This document shows positions 43,542-52,395 of a stretch of DNA of 64,000 nucleotides, in pieces. The stretch comes from Kineococcus endophyticus (GTDB lineage: Bacteria > Actinomycetota > Actinomycetes > Actinomycetales > Kineococcaceae). Where the stretch lies: the NCBI RefSeq assembly GCF_040796495.1, contig NZ_JBFNQN010000012.1, positions 142,387-206,386 on the forward strand, given 5' to 3'. Every line of letters starts with the position of its first letter. Position 1 is the first letter of the stretch. The notes beneath the pieces were generated by a model that saw nothing but the letters and a program-made list of their open reading frames with translations, did not search any database and was not told the origin of the DNA. The translations under genes and the position numbers were made by a program.

Positions 43542-44141
43542 GTGACCGCGGTCTGCGACGCCCCCGAGCTCGTGCTGCACGAGCGCGGCCGGGTGTTCTC
43601 GAACCGGCACCACTACGACGTCCTGTCGCCCGAGGGTGCGCCCCTGGCCGAGGTGGTGGAGGAGGTCCGGCTCGGATTCCTCGGCGCCGTGGTCTCGAGC
43701 CGCTACGTCGTGGTCGTGGACGGCGCCGCGCAGCTCTTCGTGGAACGTCCCGGCACCTGGGGCCGTCTGGAGTTCCACGCCGTGCGCCCCGACGGCAGCC
43801 CGCTCGGGCGGGTGCGGCAGGAGAACTCCATCGGTGCGCCGCGCTTCGAGGTGGCGACCCCGGACGGCGTCCTGGCCCGGATGACGGGCGGCGCGTGGGG
43901 CAGCCGGGAGTGGACGGTGACGCTGCACGCCGATCCGCGGCCGACGAGCCTGCGCAAGGGCGGGGAGGTGATCGGCGGTGTGCACCGCAGGAAGCGTTCC
44001 CTCGACCGGGTCCTCGTCGACGCCGACGAGTTCGCGCTGAGCACGGACCCCGCGCTGGACCCCGACCTGCGCGCCCTCCTCCTCGTCGGCGTCGTGGCTC
44101 TCGACGGCGTCCGCGACCGGCAGAAGAGTTCGGGGGACTGA
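43542..44141 (+). CDS. LURP-one-related/scramblase-like beta-barrel protein
   Basis: A 199-aa protein rich in short strands: LVLHERGRVFSNRHHYDVLS, PEGAPLAEVVEEVRLGFLG, YVVVVDGAAQLFVERPGTWG and ARMTGGAWGSREWTVTLHAD. This fits the LURP-one/phospholipid-scramblase superfamily (tubby-like barrel), common in actinobacteria and of unknown role. The GTG follows CATGCT and six bases, so it is probably leaderless and separate from the hut operon. A 53-aa gene follows immediately. Confidence 0.7.
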   Translation: MTAVCDAPELVLHERGRVFSNRHHYDVLSPEGAPLAEVVEEVRLGFLGAVVSSRYVVVVDGAAQLFVERPGTWGRLEFHAVRPDGSPLGRVRQENSIGAPRFEVATPDGVLARMTGGAWGSREWTVTLHADPRPTSLRKGGEVIGGVHRRKRSLDRVLVDADEFALSTDPALDPDLRALLLVGVVALDGVRDRQKSSGD

Positions 44142-44142
44142 C

Positions 44143-44304
44143 GTGGCGCGCCGCAGACTCCGCCGCCGTCCCCACCGCCGACGCGACAAGGCCCTCGAGG
44201 TCGCCGAGGGCGCCGGCGACCTCCTGGACCTGGGGTCCCTGGTCTGGACCGTCGTCAAGATCCCCTTCAAGGTCGTCAAGGCCGTCTTCGACGTCTGGAA
44301 CTAG
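44143..44304 (+). CDS. 53-aa cationic, amphipathic small protein
   Basis: A short gene beginning at GTG 44143, with the preceding gene's stop ending one base earlier. The product starts with 11 Arg/Lys among the first 16 residues (VARRRLRRRPHRRRDK), has an acidic middle (EVAEGAGDLLDLG) and ends in a hydrophobic/basic helix (LVWTVVKIPFKVVKAVFDVW). Its TAG stop lies inside CTAG, shared palindromically with the stop of the convergent lipoprotein gene. The tight coupling and coherent charge pattern support a real gene, possibly membrane-associated. No family is recognised. Confidence 0.55.
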   Translation: MARRRLRRRPHRRRDKALEVAEGAGDLLDLGSLVWTVVKIPFKVVKAVFDVWN

Positions 44305-44834
44305 GACGGCGGGTCCACGGGGGACCCGTCCGCGTGCTGGTCGGGGTGCTGCTCGCGGTACTCCTGCAGGCTCAGGCCCAGCCGACGGGCGCTCGCCCGG
44401 TCCTCGGTGTCGACGAACTGGTTCCAGTCGTCGACCACGCGCTGCGTGAGCTTCGGCTCCACGAAGCAGGCGTACGTCCCGTCCGGGGGCAGGTCCGCGG
44501 GTGGGGTGCACATCGAGTCACCCTCGTACTCCGTCGGGTCGAAGCAGCTCGTCCAGTACAGCCCGTCGTGCTCGTCGGGGGCAGTGGTCGACAGCTCCTC
44601 GTCCGTCGGCTGGTGCCACGTGCAGGTGCGGCTCGGCATCGAGGTCGCCATCGGCCCACCCTGCAACCACTCGAAGCGCGCGGCGTCAGCGTCCTCCTGC
44701 GCTGACGAGGCGTCCGGTGCACTGGTCGCGGAGCCGCTCGGCGATGCGCCGGCCACGGGTGCCGCCGACTGGCTCCCGCACGCCGCGGCGGTCAGGACGA
44801 GAGCTGCGAGGGGCAGGACGAGCACGGGACGCAC
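44301..44834 (-). CDS. Hypothetical lipoprotein
   Basis: A 177-aa protein with a lipoprotein signal (LPLAALVLTAAACGSQS, lipobox TAAAC) and a Ser/Ala-rich linker. The domain has four further cysteines in RTCTWHQP, WTSCFDP, DSMCTPPA and YACFVEP, which could make two disulfides outside the membrane. The GTG at 44834 follows CAGGGT and six bases on its strand. No family recognised. Its 3' end overlaps the convergent small gene by four bases. Confidence 0.75.
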   Translation of the reverse strand: MRPVLVLPLAALVLTAAACGSQSAAPVAGASPSGSATSAPDASSAQEDADAARFEWLQGGPMATSMPSRTCTWHQPTDEELSTTAPDEHDGLYWTSCFDPTEYEGDSMCTPPADLPPDGTYACFVEPKLTQRVVDDWNQFVDTEDRASARRLGLSLQEYREQHPDQHADGSPVDPPS

Positions 44835-44927
44835 CCGCCGACCCTGCCAGCAGGAACCTCCTGACCGGCGCGAACGCGGCCCGCTCACCCGTCCGGCCCA
44901 GCGTCCCGCGGGTGGGAGGATCGGGAG

Positions 44928-45827
44928 GTGACGACCGCTCCCGCCTTCGGCCTCCTCCTCGACGTCGACGGCCCGATCGCCAGCCCCGTGACCCGCTCGA
45001 TCAGCGCCCCCGGCCTGCTCGAGAGCCTGCTGGAACTGCTCGCCGCGGGGATCCCGGTCGTCTTCAACACCGGCCGGTCCGACGCGTTCCTGCGCGAGCA
45101 GGTGATCGGCCCCGTCCTCGCCGCCGGTCTGCCCGCGGCCGCCCGGCTGCACGCGGTGTGCGAGAAGGGCGCGGTGACGTTCAGCGTCACCGCCGACGGC
45201 GTGGGCCCCGTGGAGGTCGACGAGACCGTCGTCGTCCCGCGTGACGCGGCCGTCCGGCTGGAAGCGCTGGCGCGCACCGACTTCGCCGACCTCGTGTTCG
45301 TCGACGCGGGCAAGCGCGCCATGGTGTCGATCGAGCAGCGCCTCGAGGTCGACTCCGCGACCTACCTCGCCCGCCAGCCCGAGTACGAGAAGGCCGCGCT
45401 GGAGGTCTTCGCCGACCTCGACCTCGGCGTGACCTGGAAGGGCGCGACGATGCCCGACGCCCGGGGCGGCGTGGACTGGCGGATCGACCCGACGATCATC
45501 TCCACCGACATCGAGTCCGTCCTGCTCGGCAAGGACCGCGGGGCCGAGATGGCGCTGCGGATGCTGGCGCAGGACGGCGAGCTGCCGACCGCCTGGCGCA
45601 CCGTCGGCGACTCCCGCACCGACTACGCCATGGCCGACTGGCTGCACGCCCAGGGCCACGACGTCGTGCACGTCGACGTCCGCCCCGCCGACGGCGTCCC
45701 CACGACCCCGTACCCCGTCCTGGAACCCCGCCACACCGTCCACGACGAGGCCGGCGCGGCCTGGCTCGCCCGTCTCGCCGCCGCGGTGCGCGGGGAGGCG
45801 GAGGACGACCGGGACTTCGACGCGTGA
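44928..45827 (+). CDS. HAD-family hydrolase
   Basis: A 299-aa HAD-superfamily protein: motif I LLLDVDGPIASPVTR, motif II VVFNTGRSD, a large cap domain (about 75-215) and motif III/IV GKDRGAEMALRML followed by VGDSRTDYAMADWLHAQGHD. This resembles the Cof/trehalose-phosphatase-like C2-cap group; the phosphate substrate is unknown. GTG 44928 follows GAGGAT and six bases. It ends three bases before the convergent two-gene membrane system. Confidence 0.87.
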   Translation: MTTAPAFGLLLDVDGPIASPVTRSISAPGLLESLLELLAAGIPVVFNTGRSDAFLREQVIGPVLAAGLPAAARLHAVCEKGAVTFSVTADGVGPVEVDETVVVPRDAAVRLEALARTDFADLVFVDAGKRAMVSIEQRLEVDSATYLARQPEYEKAALEVFADLDLGVTWKGATMPDARGGVDWRIDPTIISTDIESVLLGKDRGAEMALRMLAQDGELPTAWRTVGDSRTDYAMADWLHAQGHDVVHVDVRPADGVPTTPYPVLEPRHTVHDEAGAAWLARLAAAVRGEAEDDRDFDA

Positions 45828-45830
45828 GGG

Positions 45831-47339
45831 TCATCGCCAGTTCGGGTCCAGCGACAGCGAGGTCGTCGCATCGGCCATCCAGGCGGAGAACTCCTCCACC
45901 GTGACGAACAGCGGCTGACCGTCCAGTCGCTGGGTGACATCGATCAGACGGCCCAGCGCCACGTCGGGGCCCTCGGCGGTCACCGCCGTGAGAGCCTCGT
46001 CGGCCAGCGGGCCGATGTCTGAGCTGACGCGGGCCTCCAGTCCCGTCGCGAGGGCATGCTCTGCCTCCGCCAGCAGCAACGCCGTGGCGAGGGCCTCGGC
46101 CGTCTCGTCCTCCAGCGCAGCGATGCGCTCGGCGCTCTCGGCGTCGGGCTCGACCGCGTGACGGGACAGGGTCGACACGGCGGCGCGCAGGCCCTGGGCG
46201 ATGAGGGTCGCTGCCAGCTGCCCGACGAGCCCGCCGACGAGACCGGCCACGAGCGGGGCCGGTATGACCGTCTGCGCGAGCCCGCTGCAGGCGCTGACCA
46301 GCGTCACTCGGAGGGCGGCCTCGCAGCACCGCGCGGCCAGTTCTCCCGCGTCGATCTCCTCCCGGGCGAAGGCCAGGCCGGCGTCCGTGACGTCGGCGAC
46401 GGCGGCCGCCACCGCGGCCGGCGTCGACCCCCGCCCCAGGAACTCCGGGAGGTTCCCGGCTCGGACCGCGATCGCCACGGCCTGGTGCAGTCCGGCGGCC
46501 GCCGCCGACCGAGTTGCACCCATGGCGGCCGCGCCCGCGGCCGTGGCGGCAGCCGCCGCCGCCGAGGTTTCCCCCGCCCGGACCCTCGCGGCCTGCTTCG
46601 CCGCCTCGACGACCCCGGCGAGGACGGCACCGGCCGCCGCTCCGGCGGCCACCGCGGACCCGACCTCGCGGGACCCCGCAGCGGTGGCCTGCCGATCGCC
46701 CCACCGCAACGGGTTCCGGGCCGCCCGGTGGGCTTCGTCAGTGGACACCGGACGGCTGGTGATCCTCTTGCCGTCCTCGGTGACGGCCCGCAGGGTGTCG
46801 GTGACGTGGGCGCGGGCATCGACGTAGTCGCCGTACCGCAGGCCTTCAGGGGTCATCCGCAGCCGCCGGTCCAGGAGGTTCCGCACCGGCGCAGCCATGT
46901 CCTCGGCGACGAGACGTCGCTGCCCGGCGTACCCAGCCCGGGCGACGCCGCTCGCCGCGGCACTCGTCCTGCCGAGCAGCTTCGCCTGCGCGGCCGCCAG
47001 CAGACGGCCTCCCTCGTCCCGGACGTGCAGGTCGGCGGGCGCGTTCTGCGACCCACCCTTCACCCACTCGGTGGTCGACGCGCGGATGCGCGAGCCCTGT
47101 GCGATCGCGTCCCGGTTGAAGCCCGCCTCGTGCATCACCTCGAAGAGATGACCGGCGCGCTGGGGGAGCGTGACGTTGCGGTACCGCTGCCCGACCTGCC
47201 GCGCCAGGTCGCGGATGCGCAGCGCTTCGGTCGTCTGGGCCGCGGAACGCCGGGTCGCGGCGTTGACCAGGGTCCACGCCGCGCTGCGTGTCACCGCCCG
47301 ACCGGCCCGCCGTGCGAGCTTCTCCTCGTCAGCGCTCAC
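45831..47339 (-). CDS. Unknown membrane protein with a PD-(D/E)xK-like N-terminus and glycine-zipper segments
   Basis: A 502-aa protein of no recognised family. Residues about 50-150 contain RAGHLFEVMHEAGFNRDA, NAPADLHVRDEGGRL and AAAQAKLLG, giving E67, D103 and Q118-A-K120. That spacing resembles the E-D-QxK core of restriction-endonuclease-fold enzymes. Hydrophobic Ala/Gly-rich segments follow at about 226-246, 258-292 and 343-392 (PAPLVAGLVGGLVGQLAATL). The C-terminal 110 residues are acidic and soluble. The start overlaps the stop of the upstream 335-aa gene by four bases, so the two are one operon. A membrane-bound nuclease or pore-forming effector is inferred, not shown. Confidence 0.7.
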   Translation of the reverse strand: MSADEEKLARRAGRAVTRSAAWTLVNAATRRSAAQTTEALRIRDLARQVGQRYRNVTLPQRAGHLFEVMHEAGFNRDAIAQGSRIRASTTEWVKGGSQNAPADLHVRDEGGRLLAAAQAKLLGRTSAAASGVARAGYAGQRRLVAEDMAAPVRNLLDRRLRMTPEGLRYGDYVDARAHVTDTLRAVTEDGKRITSRPVSTDEAHRAARNPLRWGDRQATAAGSREVGSAVAAGAAAGAVLAGVVEAAKQAARVRAGETSAAAAAATAAGAAAMGATRSAAAAGLHQAVAIAVRAGNLPEFLGRGSTPAAVAAAVADVTDAGLAFAREEIDAGELAARCCEAALRVTLVSACSGLAQTVIPAPLVAGLVGGLVGQLAATLIAQGLRAAVSTLSRHAVEPDAESAERIAALEDETAEALATALLLAEAEHALATGLEARVSSDIGPLADEALTAVTAEGPDVALGRLIDVTQRLDGQPLFVTVEEFSAWMADATTSLSLDPNWR

Positions 47340-48343
47340 GAGGAGACCTGCTCCCGGAGCTCCCGCAGCCGACGGTGTGCATCAGCCGTGACCTCGCCCG
47401 ACAGCTCGGTCACCTCCCCGTCCGCCCCGACGAGAGCGGTCCCCATGACGGTGATCGTGGTGGTCACCAACGAGACGGTGGACGCCACGCGGGCCCGGTC
47501 CTCAGGAGAGTAGGCCGAGTAGTCGTCGTCGCGTTCCACCAGCACACTCAGCTCGTCCACCGACGTGATCGCCTCCCCTCGGAGCTCATCGAGCAGGGAC
47601 CGCACCTCCCGACTGCGGCGGAGGACCGTGCTGGTGCGTCGTTCGGACTGCTCCAGGTCGGCCTCGGCGGCGTCCAGCTGTCTACCCCCGTCCCGCTGTC
47701 GGTCGCGCTGCCGTCGTCCCTGCCAGGTGAGGACCCCGACGGTGGCCGCGAGGGCAGGAGCCGCCACCAGACCCCCGAGGACGATCGTGCCGAGAGCCAC
47801 CCCGCCCCCACCGGCCGCCAGGGACCCGCCGCCGAGCGCCGCCAGCGTTGCGCTCGTGGCCGCGGCACCGGACAGGCCGGAGATGGCGGTGCCGGTCGAC
47901 GCCACACCGAAGGCGCCGGCAGCGACGAAGGCGCCTGCTCCCGCACCGACGCCCGCACCCAGCCCACCAGCCAACGCACCGATCGCGTGGAGGGCGTTCA
48001 GCCTCACCTGCGTGACCTCGACTTGCGGGGCCGCACCCGCGGTGGGCAAGTCGATGCCGGCCAGTTCCGCGAGGTCCACGTTCTTCAGGCGCGAGAAGAC
48101 GTCGCGGAAGGGGACGAGGACCTCGTCGTGCACCTCGCGACGCTGCTGCTCCTGGGCTCGGCTCTCCCTCTCCGCTCGGGTCACGAGCGCGGCGTGCCGA
48201 TCCTCCAGCTCCTCGGACCGGGACCGGTTGGCGCGAGCCAACCGGACGGCCTCGACCCAGGCGATGTCCACCCAGTCCCCCTCGCCTCGTCGCGGTCCTC
48301 GCGCCGCTCGGGGCGAAGACGTCTCGTCCGGCCATGCAATCAC
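47336..48343 (-). CDS. Unknown coiled-coil/glycine-zipper membrane protein
   Basis: A 335-aa protein. Residues about 25-90 are a charged helix (ELEDRHAALVTRAERESRAQ). About 112-206 is a long Gly/Ala-rich hydrophobic region (ALAGGLGAGVGAGAGAFVAA, then STGTAISGLSGAAATSATLA, then AALGGGSLAAGGGGVALG), able to form paired glycine-zipper helices. About 205-260 is a second charged coiled coil, and the C-terminus is soluble. The middle motif recurs in many uncharacterised bacterial membrane proteins I have seen. The GTG start overlaps no promoter hexamer at the usual distance, but AATAGT lies eight bases upstream. It is the first gene of the operon with the 502-aa protein. Confidence 0.72.
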   Translation of the reverse strand: MIAWPDETSSPRAARGPRRGEGDWVDIAWVEAVRLARANRSRSEELEDRHAALVTRAERESRAQEQQRREVHDEVLVPFRDVFSRLKNVDLAELAGIDLPTAGAAPQVEVTQVRLNALHAIGALAGGLGAGVGAGAGAFVAAGAFGVASTGTAISGLSGAAATSATLAALGGGSLAAGGGGVALGTIVLGGLVAAPALAATVGVLTWQGRRQRDRQRDGGRQLDAAEADLEQSERRTSTVLRRSREVRSLLDELRGEAITSVDELSVLVERDDDYSAYSPEDRARVASTVSLVTTTITVMGTALVGADGEVTELSGEVTADAHRRLRELREQVSS

Positions 48344-48401
48344 TGTGAGCGACTATTCCGCTACTGAGTGCGATATCTAGGGAAGCATGACGGCGTATGG
48401 C

Positions 48402-48436
48402 GACTCGTCAGACGTCGTCATGACTCGGTAGACGTC
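48402..48436. repeat. Pair of 15-bp direct repeats with 20-bp period
   Basis: GACTCGTCAGACGTC (48402-48416) and GACTCGGTAGACGTC (48422-48436) differ at two positions and are spaced exactly 20 bases, about two helical turns. Overlapping them is an imperfect inverted repeat (48386-48395 with 48413-48422). They lie in the divergent region between the two-gene membrane system and thyA, so they may bind a regulator of either. Confidence 0.55.
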
Positions 48437-48488
48437 ACCCGCTCCTGCTCGTCGTGGCTGACCCGCCGGCCTGACCTACGCTCTCCCC

Positions 48489-49827
<1,339 letters not shown>

Positions 49828-49861
49828 CGCGGCAAGCGGTTCCGTGCCACCGTGAGGCATC

Positions 49862-49879
49862 GAGCCCCCGCTGGGGCTC
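49862..49879 (+). terminator. Hairpin after folA
   Basis: GAGCCCC and GGGGCTC form a 7-bp stem with a 4-base loop, 34 bases after the folA stop and just before the ribosome site of the next gene. It is a plausible folA terminator. Confidence 0.5.
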
Positions 49880-49898
49880 CAGGCCGAAGGAGGCAGTC

Positions 49899-50225
49899 GT
49901 GGTGACGCTCTTCCTCTCTTTCGCGGTGATCGTCCTCGTGTGTTCCCTGGTGGGCCACCTGTGCTCGCGGTCGCGGCCCGGCAACGTCAAGCTCGGGCCC
50001 AAGCCGGCGAAGCGGCACAGCTCGGACATCAGCTGGCCCGGCGTCTTCGGCGGGGACGCCGGGGGCGACTCCGGCGGCTACGTGAACCTGCCCGACACCC
50101 ACCACCACTCCGGCTGGGGCCACTCCCACTCCCACTCGCACGACTCCGGCGGGTGGGGCTGGGGCGGTGGGGACTCCGGCGGCTTCGGGGGTGACTCCGG
50201 CGGTGGTGGGGGCGGCGGCGACTGA
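49899..50225 (+). CDS. Small membrane protein with a His/Gly-rich tail
   Basis: A 108-aa protein with one N-terminal transmembrane helix (LFLSFAVIVLVCSLVGHLC), a short basic stretch, and a C-terminal tail of about 50 residues rich in His and Gly (TDHHSGWGHSHSHSHDSGGW-like, here HHHSGWGHSHSHSHDSGG) ending in a run of glycines and Asp. GAAGGAGG precedes GTG 49899 (GTG 49902 is adjacent in frame). The tail could bind metal ions such as nickel, zinc or copper at the cell surface. No family is recognised. Confidence 0.75.
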   Translation: MVTLFLSFAVIVLVCSLVGHLCSRSRPGNVKLGPKPAKRHSSDISWPGVFGGDAGGDSGGYVNLPDTHHHSGWGHSHSHSHDSGGWGWGGGDSGGFGGDSGGGGGGGD

Positions 50226-50239
50226 CCGCCGCAGCGTCA

Positions 50240-50270
50240 CCCGGACGCGCGGAAGAGTCGCGCGTCCGGG
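50240..50270 (+). terminator. Strong hairpin before the DsbA-family gene
   Basis: Perfect 12-bp arms (50240-50251, CCCGGACGCGCG, and 50259-50270) enclose the 7-base loop GAAGAGT. It ends 15 bases before the DsbA-family start and probably terminates the His-rich gene; a second small stem (GGTGG/CCACC, 50270-50285) leads up to the start codon. Confidence 0.65.
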
Positions 50271-50285
50271 GTGGTTGCCCCCACC

Positions 50286-51002
50286 GTGAAGGTGGAGATC
50301 TGGTCCGACGTCGTCTGCCCGTGGTGCTACATCGGCAAGCGCCGCTTCGAGAGCGCGTTGCGCGACTTCGAGCACGCCGACGACGTCGAGGTGGTGTGGC
50401 GGTCCTTCGAGCTCGACCCCACGACGGAGACGGTGCACGAGAAGGCGGACGGTCCCAGCGACGCCCACCTGCGCCGGCTGTCCGCGAAGTTCGGCCAACC
50501 CGTCGAGCAGGTGGCGCCGATGGTCGCGCACGTCGACGCGATGGCGGCGGCCGAGGGCCTGGAGTTCCACCAGGACATCTCCGTCCCCGCCAACACCGTC
50601 AAGGCCCACCAGCTGCTGCACCTCGCGGCCGAGCGCGGGGTCCAGGGCGCCGTCAAGGAGCGCCTGCTGCGGGCGAACTTCACCGAGGGTGAGCCCGTGG
50701 GTGACGACGAGACCCTCGTCCGCCTCGTGGCCGAGGCCGGGCTCGACGCCGACGAGGCGCGCGCCGTCCTCGCCGAGGACCGCTACCTGGACGCCGTCCG
50801 CGCCGACATCGCGGAGGCTCGCGCGCTCGGCGCCCGCGGGGTCCCGTTCTTCGTGGTCGACCGCACCTACGGCATCTCCGGCGCCCAGCCCACCGAGCAG
50901 TTCGCCCAGGTGCTGCGCCAGGCGTGGGCCGAGAGCCACCCGCTCACCCTCGTCGGCGACCAGGACGCCGACGCCTGCGGCCCGGACGGTTGCGCCATCT
51001 GA
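50286..51002 (+). CDS. DsbA/FrnE-family thioredoxin-fold oxidoreductase
   Basis: A 238-aa cytoplasmic DsbA-like protein: VEIWSDVVCPWCYIGKRRFE with the CPWC active site (C11, C14), a helical insertion, and GARGVPFFVVDRTYGISGAQ carrying the cis-proline. FrnE-type proteins act as disulfide oxidoreductases or isomerases in cytosolic oxidative stress. There is no signal peptide. Family members start at the equivalent of GTG 50286; an in-frame GTG at 50271 adds five residues and lies inside the hairpin region. Confidence 0.9.
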   Translation: MKVEIWSDVVCPWCYIGKRRFESALRDFEHADDVEVVWRSFELDPTTETVHEKADGPSDAHLRRLSAKFGQPVEQVAPMVAHVDAMAAAEGLEFHQDISVPANTVKAHQLLHLAAERGVQGAVKERLLRANFTEGEPVGDDETLVRLVAEAGLDADEARAVLAEDRYLDAVRADIAEARALGARGVPFFVVDRTYGISGAQPTEQFAQVLRQAWAESHPLTLVGDQDADACGPDGCAI

Positions 51003-51037
51003 CGTCGCCGGCCGCTGCGCGGGGGAGGATCGTTGGC

Positions 51038-51066
51038 CCCTCGCTGTCGATGATCGATAGCGAGGG
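51038..51066. terminator. Inverted repeat between convergent DsbA and TerD genes
   Basis: Arms 51038-51051 (CCCTCGCTGTCGAT) and 51053-51066 pair at 13 of 14 positions, the remaining pair being G-U, around a single base. It is placed to end both convergent transcripts. Confidence 0.7.
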
Positions 51067-51112
51067 TGGAGCCGGCGCCCTAGCGCCGGACAGCGGTGCG
51101 AACCCCGGAGCC

Positions 51113-51691
51113 TCAGGAGACGTCGACCCCGAAGTCCTGCGCGATGCCCCGCAGCCCGGACGCGTACCCCTGACCGACGGCGCGGAACTTCCACTCGCCG
51201 TTGTAGCGGTAGACCTCCCCGAAGACCATCGCCGTCTCGGTGGAGGCGTCCTCGGACAGGTCGTAGCGGACGACCTCGCTGCCGTCGACGCGGTTGACGA
51301 GCCGGATGAAGGCGTTGACGACCTGCCCGAAGCTCTGCCGGCGCGCCTCGGCGTCGTGGATGGACACCGCGAAGACGATCTTGTCGACGTTGGCGGGGAC
51401 GCTGCGCAGGTCGATCTCGATGCTCTCGTCGTCGCCGTCACCCTCACCGGTGCGGTTGTCGCCGGTGTGCCGGACGGTCCCGTCGGGGCTGCTCAGCTGG
51501 TTGTAGAAGATGAAGTGCCCGTCGGACAGGACCTTGCCGTTCGCCCCGAGCATGAGCGCGCTGGCGTCGAGGTCGAAGTCGAGGCCCGTCGTCGTGCGCA
51601 CGTCCCAGCCCAGGCCCACGAGCGCCTCGTCGAGGTTCGGGGCCACCTTGGCCAGCGAGACGTTTCCACCCTTGGCGAGAGTCACACCCAT
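51113..51691 (-). CDS. TerD-family stress protein
   Basis: A 192-aa TerD/CABP1-family protein: [60 protein letters not shown] and [20 protein letters not shown]. The conserved acidic residues bind calcium in characterised homologues. Such genes belong to tellurite/stress clusters, but no other ter genes are adjacent, as is usual for actinobacterial TerD paralogues. The ATG follows TAGGTT and six bases on its strand, a clear leaderless promoter. Confidence 0.93.
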   Translation of the reverse strand: MGVTLAKGGNVSLAKVAPNLDEALVGLGWDVRTTTGLDFDLDASALMLGANGKVLSDGHFIFYNQLSSPDGTVRHTGDNRTGEGDGDDESIEIDLRSVPANVDKIVFAVSIHDAEARRQSFGQVVNAFIRLVNRVDGSEVVRYDLSEDASTETAMVFGEVYRYNGEWKFRAVGQGYASGLRGIAQDFGVDVS

Positions 51692-51700
51692 GACCGAAAC

Positions 51701-52309
51701 CTACCCGGGCGGGCTGGACGTCGCCTGAGCGGCAGCCGGGGCCACGAGCCGCTCGACGAGCAGTTCCACGAGCACCTCCACCGACGGCGCGGGCAGCCCG
51801 AAGAGGGCGCGGAAGTAGATCGGCGCGACGAGGTGGTCCAGGACGCGGGTGGCCGTCGGCGGCTCCTCCCCGCGCGCCAGCGCGGCCGCGAGGATGCTCT
51901 CCGCCTGCGTGCTGCGGCCGACGAGGCAGGCGGAGCAGGCCGACTCGAACCCTTCGGGCGCACCGGGATCGGCGGGTCCGACGGCGACCGCGGCCCGCAG
52001 CAGGGCCAGCTCCTCGGGACGGCCGGCCTCCTCGACGAGCGCGGCCCCCCACGCCAGCAGGTCCCCGCGCAGCGACCCCGTGTCGGGGACCGCCGAACTG
52101 GTGCCGAAGCGGACGAGCGCGGTGTCGGCGAGCAGCCCGGCCACGTCGCCCCAGCGCCGGTAGACGCTCGTCGCGTTGACGCCGGCCCGGGCCGCGACCT
52201 GCGGGACGGTCAGCGGGTCGCCCTCGGCGAGCAGTTCCACGACGGCCCGGTGGACGGCGGCCGTCACCTTCGCGCTGCGCCCACCGGGGCGCGTCATCGC
52301 CGGCGTCAT
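51701..52309 (-). CDS. TetR-family regulator of the adjacent MFS gene
   Basis: A 202-aa TetR protein: helix-turn-helix KVTAAVHRAVVELLAEGDPL, then VPQVAARAGVNATSVYRRWG, and a C-terminal region with APIYFRALFGLPAP. The ATG at 52309 follows TAAGGT and six bases on its strand. The palindrome at 52320-52341 overlaps this -10 and lies before the divergent MFS transporter, a standard auto-repressed efflux arrangement. Confidence 0.92.
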   Translation of the reverse strand: MTPAMTRPGGRSAKVTAAVHRAVVELLAEGDPLTVPQVAARAGVNATSVYRRWGDVAGLLADTALVRFGTSSAVPDTGSLRGDLLAWGAALVEEAGRPEELALLRAAVAVGPADPGAPEGFESACSACLVGRSTQAESILAAALARGEEPPTATRVLDHLVAPIYFRALFGLPAPSVEVLVELLVERLVAPAAAQATSSPPG

Positions 52310-52319
52310 GACCCCACCT

Positions 52320-52341
52320 TAACGCAAACGGTGTTGCGTTA
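52320..52341. promoter_or_regulatory. TetR operator
   Basis: TAACGCAA and TTGCGTTA form perfect 8-bp arms around ACGGTG. The site overlaps the -10 of the TetR gene (TAAGGT on the minus strand) and is 55 bases upstream of the MFS start. Confidence 0.75.
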
Positions 52342-52395
52342 GCTGGGGACCGCGGGTAGTTTCCTCGAGACACCTCCCCCACGTCAGGAGCGCAC

